In this document: positions 8,205-15,939 of the stretch, one piece after another
Layout: each line of letters begins with the position of its first letter
Numbering within the stretch: position 1 is the first letter of the stretch
From: Oerskovia enterophila
GTDB lineage: Bacteria; Actinomycetota; Actinomycetes; Actinomycetales; Cellulomonadaceae
Direction: 5' to 3'
DNA length: 55,275 nucleotides
NCBI RefSeq assembly: GCF_001692445.1
Contig: NZ_MAQA01000034.1
Coordinates: 1 to 55,275 of the forward strand
Position numbers and translations under genes: made by a program
The notes under the pieces: model-generated
What the model was told of the DNA's origin: nothing
What the model saw: the letters and a program-made list of their open reading frames with translations, nothing else
The model's database searches: none

Positions 8205-9383
8205 GTGAGCTGGCTGGACGAGAAGGCAGTGGCGGTGATCACCGGCGCAGCCGTCGGCGACGCGCTGGGCGGGGCGACGGAAGGTTGGACGCCGGAGCAG
8301 ATCGAGGAGCGGCACGGCGGGCGGGTCACGGGCATCGTCGGGCCGTACTACCCCAACTGGCAGGACGCCCGCCCCATCGCGCCGTACCACAAGGGCGACG
8401 GGCACATCACGGACGACACCCTCATGACGCAGGCGCTCGTCGAGGTCTACGCCAAGCGCCGCGCGCACCTCGACGCGTACGCGATGGCCGAGGACCTGGT
8501 CCCGCTCATGATCGGCGAGCCGCGCTGGGTCCCCGAGCTCGAGTCGACGGTCCTGCTCCTCCAGCGCGTGTTCCTCGCCGAGAAGTGGATCGTCGCGCGC
8601 CTGCACTACGGGCACGTCGACCCCCGTGAGGCCGGCGTCGGGAACATCATCAACTGCGGCGCGGCTATGTACGTGGCCCCCGTCGGGTTGGCCAACGCGG
8701 GCGACCCGCGCGGCGCCTACGCCGAGGCGATCGACCTGACGGGCGCGCACCAGGCGAGCTACGGTCGCGAGGCCGCGGGCGTGTTCGCCGCGATGGTCGC
8801 GGCAGCGGTCGCTCCCGGCGCGACGCTCGACGACGTCGTCGCGGCGGCGCTCGACGTCGCGCACGACGGGACGCTCGCCGCGCTGCGTGCGGTCGTCGAC
8901 GCGTTCGACGGCTGGACCACGGTCCCGACGACCGACGAGGAGGAGCGTGCCCTGGCGCGCAGGATCCGTGCGGTCGTCGCACCCTTCGACTCGGTGGGCC
9001 CCGAGTACCGGCAGATGTCGATGGACGCCCGCCGCCCCTCGCGCACCAAGGCGATCGAGGAGCTGCCCGCGGCCCTCGGGTTCGTCCTGGGGCATCGCGG
9101 TGACTTCCGCGGTGCCGTGCTCGGCGCGGTCAACTACGGGCGCGACGCGGACTCGATCGCGGTCATGGCCGGGGCGATCGCGGCCGGGCTCGGCGGCACC
9201 GAGGTCGTGCCGACCGAGTGGCTCGACGAGATCGAGCGCGCGAGCCGGACCGACGTCCGCGCGACCGGGCGCCTCATGGGCGAGGTCGCGTCCGACATCC
9301 TGCGTGCGGACCGCGAGACGGCGCAGGCCAGGCTCCGTGCCCTCGACGAGATCGAGGCCGCGACGGTGGGAGCGTCGGCGTGA
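8205..9383 (+). CDS. ADP-ribosylglycohydrolase-family protein 1
   Basis: A 392-residue member of the DraG/ARH fold, whose enzymes cleave N- or O-linked ADP-ribose or other ribosyl bonds with a binuclear Mg centre. Metal-site motifs are present: GAAVGDALGGATEGW at the N-terminus, HITDDTLMTQAL, and NYGRDADSIAVMAG near residue 310. GTG 8205 is preferred because GGGAG precedes it and the conserved domain starts at once. The stop overlaps the next gene (GTGA), a second member of the same family. Inside a sugar-uptake operon it more likely cleaves an imported glycoside or riboside than an ADP-ribosylated protein; that role is inferred. Confidence 0.85.
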   Translation: MSWLDEKAVAVITGAAVGDALGGATEGWTPEQIEERHGGRVTGIVGPYYPNWQDARPIAPYHKGDGHITDDTLMTQALVEVYAKRRAHLDAYAMAEDLVPLMIGEPRWVPELESTVLLLQRVFLAEKWIVARLHYGHVDPREAGVGNIINCGAAMYVAPVGLANAGDPRGAYAEAIDLTGAHQASYGREAAGVFAAMVAAAVAPGATLDDVVAAALDVAHDGTLAALRAVVDAFDGWTTVPTTDEEERALARRIRAVVAPFDSVGPEYRQMSMDARRPSRTKAIEELPAALGFVLGHRGDFRGAVLGAVNYGRDADSIAVMAGAIAAGLGGTEVVPTEWLDEIERASRTDVRATGRLMGEVASDILRADRETAQARLRALDEIEAATVGASA

Positions 9384-10765
9384 GACTCACCTGGGCCCAG
9401 CCCGAGGACCTGCTCGCGCACGAGCTCGTCCAGTCGGCGACCGAGGGCAAGGACGTCGCGGGCGTCGTCGAGCGGTGGACCGCCGCGGGCGGCGAGGTGG
9501 TCCCGGCGGTGAGCGGAGCGGGCCCCGTGCCCGCGCCGCCGGCGCTGCGCGCCCTGGCGCGCGAGCTGCTCGACGAGCTCGACGCCCTGCCCGCGGCCCC
9601 GGCCCCGCACGAGCCGGACGGGTGGGAGCAGATCGTCGCGCTCCTCCCGGCGCCCCCGGTCCTCGCCACGGTGCCCGACGACGAGCTCGCCCGCCGCGTG
9701 CACGGCGCCTGGTCGGGGCGCGCCGCGGGATGCCTGCTCGGCAAGCCGGTCGAGAAGATCCCGCGCGCGGGCATCGAGGAGATCCTGCGGGCCACGGGCC
9801 GCTGGCCGCTCACGACCTGGTTCACGGCCGTCGGGCTGCCCGAGGACGTCGCGGCGCGGTGGCCGTGGAACCGGCGCAGCGCGCCGACGTCGCTCGAGGA
9901 GAACATCGACGGGATGCCCGAGGACGACGACCTCAACTACCCGATCCTCGCCCTCGCGCTGCTCGAGAAGCACGGTCCGGGGTTCACGACCGACGACGTC
10001 GCCCAGCTCTGGCTCGACAACCTGCCTGCGGGGCGCGTCTTCACCGCGGAGCGCGCGGCGTACCGCAACATCCTCGACGCCCGTCCGGTGCCCGAGACCG
10101 CGACCCACCAGAACCCGTTCCGGGAGTGGATCGGCGCGCTCATCCGCACCGACGTCCTGGGCTGGGTGGCCCCCGGCGACGTGCGGACCGCAGCGCGCCT
10201 CGCCTGGACCGACGCGCGCCTGAGCCACACGCGCAACGGCGTCTACGGCGCCATGTGGGCCGCGGCGCTCGCCTCCGCGTCGATGGTCTGCGCGACGGTC
10301 GACGAGGTGCTCGACGCCGCCCAGACCGTGCTGCCCCCGGACAGCCGGATCGCCCACGCGGTGCGGCTCGGCCGCGAGGCGGCAGCCCAGGACGGCGACG
10401 TGAGCGCCGGCCTCGACCGGATCCACGCCGCGTACGGCGACCTGCACTGGGTCCACGTGCTCAACAACGCGGCCGTGATCGCCTACGCGCTGGCGAAGGG
10501 CGCGGGGGACTTCGGTGCGAGCGTCTCGATCGCGGTGACCGCGGGCTGGGACACCGACTCGGCCGCCGCGACCGTGGGCGGGGTCGTCGGCGCGCTGCGC
10601 GGGACCGACGGGATCGGCCAGGCCTGGACCGGGCCGGTCGACGGTCGCATCGCGACCTCGCTCCCCGGCGGGGAGCAGCGCATCGACGACCTCGTCGCCC
10701 GCACGCTCGCCCTGCGACTCACGGCACCGGCGGTCGCCGAGCCCCTCGCGAGGGCCGACGCATGA
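9380..10765 (+). CDS. ADP-ribosylglycohydrolase-family protein 2
   Basis: A 461-residue second DraG-fold protein with an extra N-terminal region of about 110 residues before the core (GAWSGRAAGCLLGKPVEKIP). The acidic cluster is MPEDDDLNYPI rather than the TDDT form, and the C-terminal metal motif is TAGWDTDSAAATVGG. It therefore keeps the fold and both metal sites but differs in substrate-pocket motifs from its neighbour. GTG 9380 lies inside the upstream stop (GTGA) and its own stop overlaps the kinase start (ATGA). Tandem divergent members suggest sequential or heteromeric action on one imported compound. Confidence 0.83.
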   Translation: MRLTWAQPEDLLAHELVQSATEGKDVAGVVERWTAAGGEVVPAVSGAGPVPAPPALRALARELLDELDALPAAPAPHEPDGWEQIVALLPAPPVLATVPDDELARRVHGAWSGRAAGCLLGKPVEKIPRAGIEEILRATGRWPLTTWFTAVGLPEDVAARWPWNRRSAPTSLEENIDGMPEDDDLNYPILALALLEKHGPGFTTDDVAQLWLDNLPAGRVFTAERAAYRNILDARPVPETATHQNPFREWIGALIRTDVLGWVAPGDVRTAARLAWTDARLSHTRNGVYGAMWAAALASASMVCATVDEVLDAAQTVLPPDSRIAHAVRLGREAAAQDGDVSAGLDRIHAAYGDLHWVHVLNNAAVIAYALAKGAGDFGASVSIAVTAGWDTDSAAATVGGVVGALRGTDGIGQAWTGPVDGRIATSLPGGEQRIDDLVARTLALRLTAPAVAEPLARADA

Positions 10766-11721
10766 CCGGTTCCTCGCAGGCGGCCCGCCGGGGACGCGTC
10801 GTCGTCGTCGGCTCGGCCAACGTCGACCTCGTCGTCGACGTCCCGCGCCACCCCGGTGGCGGCGAGACGATCCTCGGCGGCGACCTGCGCCGCAGCCCCG
10901 GCGGCAAGGGCGCGAACCAGGCCGTCGCCGCGGCCCGTGCGGGAGGCGCCGACACGTCGTTCGTCGGGGCGCTCGGCCGGGACGAGTCGGGCGAGCTGCT
11001 GCTCGCCTCGCTCGACCGGGCGGGCGTGCGCACCGACCTCGTCGAGCGCGTCGAGGCCCCCACGGGGACCGCGCTCATCACGGTCTCGCCCGACGGCGAG
11101 AACGCGATCGTGGTCGCGCCGGGTGCCAACTCGCACGTGCGCATCGGGGCCGCGCAGGCCGACCGCCTCGCGGCGGCCGACGTGGTGCTCGCTCAGCTCG
11201 AGATCCCTCTCGACGTGGTGCTCGCGGCCGCTGCGGCCCGCCGTCCCGGCGCTGTGCTCGCGCTCAACGCGGCGCCGTCGCGCGACCTGCCCGACGAGAT
11301 GTGGGCCGCGCTCGACCTGCTGGTCGTCAACGAGCACGAGGCCCTCGACCTGGCGGGCGGCCCGGCCGACCCGGCCGGGACCGCGAGCCCCGACCCCGTC
11401 GAGCGCCTCGCCGCGGTCCTCCTCGAACGCGTCCCTGCGGTCGTCGTGACGCTCGGCGGCGCGGGCTGCCTGGTCGCGCAGCGCGGCGCCGCGCCCGTCC
11501 GTGTCCCCGCCCCGCGGGTCGACGCGGTCGACACGACGGGCGCGGGCGACACCTTCTGCGGCGTGCTCGCCGCCGCCCTCGCGGGCGGGTCCACCCTCGT
11601 GGACGCCGCCCGGACGGCCTCGTTCGCAGGCGCCCTGGCCGTGACCCGGCCGGGCGCCCAGGACGCCGTCCCCACGGCCGACGAGGTCACCACCTTCGCG
11701 CACCCGGAGCAGCTGCCATGA
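10762..11721 (+). CDS. Ribokinase-type PfkB carbohydrate kinase
   Basis: A 319-residue ATP-dependent sugar kinase. The N-terminus VVVVGSANVDLVVDVPRHP, the first PfkB signature GGKGANQAVAAARAG and the second signature DTTGAGDTFCGVLAAALAGG with catalytic Asp are all intact. These match ribokinase more closely than fructokinase or adenosine kinase. Placed directly after two ribosyl-glycohydrolase homologues and overlapping both neighbours by four bases, it probably phosphorylates the sugar they release. Ribose is the obvious guess but is not proven. Confidence 0.9.
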   Translation: MTGSSQAARRGRVVVVGSANVDLVVDVPRHPGGGETILGGDLRRSPGGKGANQAVAAARAGGADTSFVGALGRDESGELLLASLDRAGVRTDLVERVEAPTGTALITVSPDGENAIVVAPGANSHVRIGAAQADRLAAADVVLAQLEIPLDVVLAAAAARRPGAVLALNAAPSRDLPDEMWAALDLLVVNEHEALDLAGGPADPAGTASPDPVERLAAVLLERVPAVVVTLGGAGCLVAQRGAAPVRVPAPRVDAVDTTGAGDTFCGVLAAALAGGSTLVDAARTASFAGALAVTRPGAQDAVPTADEVTTFAHPEQLP

Positions 11722-13814
11722 GCTACACGTTCGACCCGCTCGTCCCCCGCCCCATCGACCTGCCGACGGTCGTCCCGCTCGACGGCGCCACCGGTGCCGG
11801 TGCCGTGCCCGGCTCCCCGCACGGTCTTGCCGCGCTCGACGAGGCGAAGATCTTCGCGGCCCCCGACGACCCCGCCGAGTGGGCCGCCTGGCGCGAGCGC
11901 CTCGAGGCGTGGCGCACGGACGCGCGCGAGCGCCACGGCTTCACGGGCGCGGTCTACGAGCGGCCGCGGGCCGCCTGGGCCGCGAGCTGCTTCACGATCG
12001 CGCAGGTCTGGCTGTGGGACGAGCTGCTCTACTCGTTCGAGGAGAACCGCTTCACGCCCGAGCGCTTCCTCGCCGACGCCCGCGAACGCTTCGCAGGCCT
12101 CGACGCCGTGGTGCTGTGGCACGCGTACCCGGTGATCGGGATCGACGACCGCAACCAGTGGGACTTCTACCGCGACGTGCCGGGCCTGACCGGCCCCGAC
12201 GGCCTGGTCGCGACCCTGCACGCCGCGGGCCTGCACGTGTTCGTCGACTACAACCCCTGGGACACGGGCACGCGCCGGGGCGAGGACGACCTGACCGAGC
12301 TCGCCGCCGTGGTCGCGGACCTCCCGGCCGACGGCGTCTTCCTCGACACCCTGAAGAAGGCCGAGCCCGAGCTCGTCGAGCGGCTCGAGGCCGCCCGGCC
12401 CGGCATCGTCCTGGAGGGCGAGTCCAAGCTCGCGGTCGAGCGCATCGAGGACCACTCGTCGTCGTGGGCGCAGTTCTTCGCCGACTCGTCCGTGCCGGGC
12501 GTGCTGCGCGCGCACTGGTACGAGCGTCGACACATGCAGCACCACGTGCGCCGCTGGAACCGCGACCACACCGACGAGCTGCAGTCCGCCTGGATCAACG
12601 GCGTGGGCGTCATGGTCTGGGAGGTCGTGTTCGGGGTGTGGGTCGGGTGGAGCGAGCGAGACGCCGCGACCCTGCGCCGCATGGTCACTGTCCAGCGCGC
12701 CGCGAAGGACCTGCTGCTCGACGGCGAGTGGACCCCGCTCGCCGACCTCGGACCCGAGGCGCGCGAGGCCGGCGTGCACGCGTCGCTCTTCTCGCACGAC
12801 GGCGTCTCGCTGTGGACCCTCGTCAACCGCGGCGAGCAGGACTGGACGGGCCCGGTCCTCACCGCCGCGCCGACCGGTCGCGTGGTCGACCTGACGGGCC
12901 TCGCGACGGCCGCCGACCCGACCGGTGGCCTCGTCAGCGTCGACGGCGCCACCACCCCTCCCGTGGTCACGGTCCCGGGGCGCGGCATCGCCGCGCTCCT
13001 GCACGTCGCCCCCGGCGCCGTCGAGCCCGACTGGCTCCCCGGCCTGGTCGAGGACATGCGCGAGCACGCGGCGAGCCCGGACGCCCGGTTCCCGCACCGG
13101 CTCGCGCGCCGCGTCGCTCCCGCGGCCGAGCCCGGGGCGGGCGCGACGCGCGCACCCGACGCGAGCGCCGTCGTCGTGCCTGCGGGGTCCTACGTCCTGA
13201 CCGTGCGCTACCGCGCCCGGGAGACCGGGATGTACCAGGGTGCGCCCTACGTCGAGGAGTGGAAGCCGCTCTCGCCGCGCCTGCACGACCCGCGTACGCT
13301 CCAGCGCGACGGCGAGCTCGCCGCTCCCGTCGCGGTCGCGGCCACCGAGGTCACCAACGCCGAGTTCGCGGCGTTCGTCGACGCCACGGGCTACCGGCCC
13401 GCGACCCCGCACCGGTTCCTCGCGCACTGGGTGGACGGCCGACCGCCCGCGGGGCGCGAGGACGAGCCGGTGACGTTCGTCGACCTCGACGACGCGCGCG
13501 CCTACAGCGCGTGGCGCGGAGGCCGCCTCCCGAGCGAGGACGAGTGGCAGCTCGCGGGGGAGACGGGCGGCCTGCTGCGCGGGACCCCCGTCGTGTGGAA
13601 CTGGACCGAGAGCGAGCACAGCGACGGCCGCACGCGCTACGCGATGCTCAAGGGCGGCTCCGACCACGAGTCGACCGGTTCCGAGTGGTACTTCGACGGT
13701 GGCGTCCAGCGCCCCGAGTTCAGCGCCAAGCTGCTCCTGCCGGGCCTGGGCCTCGCGCGCAGCTCGAGCATCGGCTTCCGCTGCGCGTGGACCACGGACG
13801 AGGTGACGGCATGA
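11718..13814 (+). CDS. Hydrolase-like / SUMF1-like fusion protein
   Basis: A 698-residue two-part protein. Residues 1 to about 470 look like a TIM-barrel glycoside-hydrolase-like domain: FVDYNPWD near 173-180, GVFLDTLKKAEPE near 207 and LEGESK near 232 put acidic residues at strand ends, followed by a beta-rich part (LFSHDGVSLWTLVNR). Residues from about 486 to the end form a SUMF1/EgtB-type domain (VPAGSYVLTVRYR, then VAATEVTNAEFAAFVDATGY, RLPSEDEWQLAG, ending SIGFRCAW). The catalytic Cys pair of true formylglycine-generating enzymes is not evident, so this half may bind ligand or serve as scaffold. No signal peptide is present. I do not recognise the exact family; a cytoplasmic glycosidase of the imported compound is inferred. 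Confidence 0.75.
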   Translation: MSYTFDPLVPRPIDLPTVVPLDGATGAGAVPGSPHGLAALDEAKIFAAPDDPAEWAAWRERLEAWRTDARERHGFTGAVYERPRAAWAASCFTIAQVWLWDELLYSFEENRFTPERFLADARERFAGLDAVVLWHAYPVIGIDDRNQWDFYRDVPGLTGPDGLVATLHAAGLHVFVDYNPWDTGTRRGEDDLTELAAVVADLPADGVFLDTLKKAEPELVERLEAARPGIVLEGESKLAVERIEDHSSSWAQFFADSSVPGVLRAHWYERRHMQHHVRRWNRDHTDELQSAWINGVGVMVWEVVFGVWVGWSERDAATLRRMVTVQRAAKDLLLDGEWTPLADLGPEAREAGVHASLFSHDGVSLWTLVNRGEQDWTGPVLTAAPTGRVVDLTGLATAADPTGGLVSVDGATTPPVVTVPGRGIAALLHVAPGAVEPDWLPGLVEDMREHAASPDARFPHRLARRVAPAAEPGAGATRAPDASAVVVPAGSYVLTVRYRARETGMYQGAPYVEEWKPLSPRLHDPRTLQRDGELAAPVAVAATEVTNAEFAAFVDATGYRPATPHRFLAHWVDGRPPAGREDEPVTFVDLDDARAYSAWRGGRLPSEDEWQLAGETGGLLRGTPVVWNWTESEHSDGRTRYAMLKGGSDHESTGSEWYFDGGVQRPEFSAKLLLPGLGLARSSSIGFRCAWTTDEVTA

Positions 13815-15019
13815 CCGTCTCGCGCAACCCTGCGGACGGCGCGCTCGCGGGCCTCAAGGTCGTCGACGCCTCGACGCTCTTCGCGGGACCCATGGCGGCC
13901 ATGCACCTGGGCGACATGGGAGCCGACGTGATCAAGGTCGAGCACCCCACCAAGCCCGACCCCTCGCGCGGGCACGGCGCCTCGAAGGACGGCGTCAACC
14001 TCTGGTGGAAGACGCTCGGGCGCAACAAGCGCGCCGTGACCGTGAACCTGTCGAGCGACGGCGGGCGCGAGGTCTTCCTGGCGCTCGCGGCCGAGGCCGA
14101 CGTCGTGATCGAGAACTTCCGCCCCGGGACGCTCGAACGCTGGGGCCTGGGCTACGACGAGCTCTCGGCCCGCAACCCGCGCCTCGTGCTCGCGCGCATC
14201 AGCGGGTTCGGGCAGGTGGGGCCGTACCGCTCGCGTCCCGGGTTCGGCACGCTCGCCGAGGCCATGAGCGGCTTCGCGGCCATGACGGGCGAGCCCGACG
14301 GCCCGCCGACCCTGCCGCCGTTCGGACTCGCCGACGGTGTCGCGTCGCTCGCGACCGCGTTCGCGGTCATGGTCGCGCTCCAGAGCCGCGAGAACTCAGG
14401 GCGCGGCCAGGTCGTCGACACCGCGATCATCGAGCCCATCCTCGCGATGCTCGGCCCGCAGATCACACGGTGGGACCAGCTGGGGACCGTGCAGCCGCGC
14501 ACGGGCAACCGCTCGGCCAACAACGCGCCGCGCAACACGTACCGGACGCGTGACGGCCAGTGGGTCGCGGTCTCGACGTCGGCGCAGTCGATCGCGGAGC
14601 GCGTCATGCGGCTCGTCGGGCACCCCGAGGTCATCGATGAGCCGTGGTTCGCGGTGGGGGCCGAGCGCGCCCAGCACGCCGACGAGCTCGACGCGGCCGT
14701 GGGCGGGTGGATCGCCGAGCGCACGCGCGACGAGGTCGTGGCCGCGTTCGAGGAGGCCCAGGCCGCGGTCGCGCCCATCTACGACGCGCAGGACATCGTG
14801 GGCGACCCGCAGTTCCAGGCCCTCGGCACGCTCCACGAGATCGAGGACCCCGAGCTCGGCCCGATGCTCATGCAGGGCCCGCTGTTCCGGCTCTCGGACC
14901 ACGACGGCGTGATCGGGTTCACGGGCCGCCACCACGGGGCGGACACCGACGAGGTGCTGGGCGAGCTGGGCTTCGACGCGGCCCGGGTCGCTGCCCTGCG
15001 GGAGGCGGGGGCCGTATGA
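13811..15019 (+). CDS. Class III CoA-transferase (CaiB/BaiF family)
   Basis: A 402-residue enzyme that moves coenzyme A between carboxylic acids. It opens with GLKVVDASTLFAGPMAAMHLGDMGADVIKVEHP and has the GRNKRAVTVNL and VVIENFRPGTLERWGLGY segments of the family. The Asp expected to form the acyl-anhydride intermediate lies in GQVVDTAIIEP. It overlaps both neighbours by ATGA. In this operon it probably activates an organic acid derived from the imported sugar so that the following CitE-like lyase can cleave it. Confidence 0.92.
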   Translation: MTVSRNPADGALAGLKVVDASTLFAGPMAAMHLGDMGADVIKVEHPTKPDPSRGHGASKDGVNLWWKTLGRNKRAVTVNLSSDGGREVFLALAAEADVVIENFRPGTLERWGLGYDELSARNPRLVLARISGFGQVGPYRSRPGFGTLAEAMSGFAAMTGEPDGPPTLPPFGLADGVASLATAFAVMVALQSRENSGRGQVVDTAIIEPILAMLGPQITRWDQLGTVQPRTGNRSANNAPRNTYRTRDGQWVAVSTSAQSIAERVMRLVGHPEVIDEPWFAVGAERAQHADELDAAVGGWIAERTRDEVVAAFEEAQAAVAPIYDAQDIVGDPQFQALGTLHEIEDPELGPMLMQGPLFRLSDHDGVIGFTGRHHGADTDEVLGELGFDAARVAALREAGAV

Positions 15020-15852
15020 GCACCCCGCCGCTCACGCTGCTCTACGCCCCGGCCGACCGCCCCGACCGGGTCGCCAAGGCCCTCGCGACCTCCGCCGACG
15101 TCGTGATCGTCGACCTCGAGGACGCGGTCGCCCCCGCGGGCAAGGAGGCTGCGCGCCGCGAGGCCGTCGCCCTGCTCGCCGGGATCTCGCGCCGGGTCCA
15201 GGTCCGGGTCAACCAGCGCGGCACGCCCTGGCACGCCGACGACGTCGCGGCGGTCGCGCGGCTGCCTCTCGCCGTGGGGGCGCGCGTGCCCAAGGTCGAG
15301 TCGGCCGACGAGGTCCGCGGGCTCGCGGCCGCGCTGCCCGGGCGCGACCTGCACCTGCTGATCGAGTCGGCGCTCGGGGTCGAGCGCGCGTTCGAGATCG
15401 CGTCGGCGTCGCCCCAGGTCGCGTCGGTCGGCCTCGGCGAGGCCGACCTGCGCTCGGACCTGCGCGTGGACGACGACGGCGCGCTGGCCTGGGTGCGCAG
15501 CCGCCTCGTGGTCGCGGCGCGGGCCGCGGGCCTGCCGTCGCCGTCCATGTCGGCGTACACGCACGTCAAGGACGTCGACGGGCTCGTGGCCTCGTGCCGC
15601 GCGGGCCGCGCGCTCGGCTTCCTGGGACGCACCGCGATCCACCCCGTGCAGCTCGACCCCATCCGCGAGGCGTTCCTCCCGAGCGCCGAGGAGGTCGACC
15701 GTGCGCGCGAGGTGCTCGACCGCGTCGGGGCCGCGGCCGCGCGCGGGGTCGGAGCGATCGCGCTCGCCGACGGCACGTTCCTCGACGTCGCGATGGTCGA
15801 GCGCGCGCGCTCGGTCCTCGCGGTCGCGGGCGACCCCCAGCCCCATCGCTGA
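15016..15852 (+). CDS. HpcH/HpaI-CitE family CoA-ester lyase
   Basis: A 278-residue TIM-barrel lyase of the citrate-lyase beta / malyl-CoA lyase group, which splits or forms 3-hydroxyacyl-CoA esters with Mg. Visible hallmarks are YAPADRPDRVAKAL, the acidic DVVIVDLEDAV, RVNQRGTPWHADD with the Arg, the metal-binding Glu in LLIESALGV and the acidic GLGEADLRSDL. It ends the operon and is followed by a strong palindrome. With the CoA-transferase it forms a transferase-lyase pair like those that cleave malyl-, methylmalyl- or citramalyl-CoA; the real substrate here is unknown. Confidence 0.9.
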   Translation: MSTPPLTLLYAPADRPDRVAKALATSADVVIVDLEDAVAPAGKEAARREAVALLAGISRRVQVRVNQRGTPWHADDVAAVARLPLAVGARVPKVESADEVRGLAAALPGRDLHLLIESALGVERAFEIASASPQVASVGLGEADLRSDLRVDDDGALAWVRSRLVVAARAAGLPSPSMSAYTHVKDVDGLVASCRAGRALGFLGRTAIHPVQLDPIREAFLPSAEEVDRAREVLDRVGAAAARGVGAIALADGTFLDVAMVERARSVLAVAGDPQPHR

Positions 15853-15905
15853 GTGCGGAGTTCTTGTGCGACACGCCGGGCGTGTCGCACAAGAACTCCG
15901 CACTC
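15851..15905. terminator. 25-bp-arm palindrome ending the sugar operon
   Basis: Arms 15851-15875 and 15881-15905 are perfect complements (GAGTGCGGAGTTCTTGTGCG at the left edge), and the five-base loop can pair further. It begins inside the CitE stop codon (15850-15852) and lies before the esterase ribosome site, so it is the likely operon terminator. It may also limit readthrough into the esterase gene. Confidence 0.75.
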
Positions 15906-15939
15906 AACGGCTTTGCAGCACTTCTCAAAGGAGAGAACC

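Noticed and set aside
13175-13814. Genuine formylglycine-generating enzyme
   Set aside because: The fold pattern is right, but the catalytic Cys pair is not visible and no sulfatase gene is nearby.
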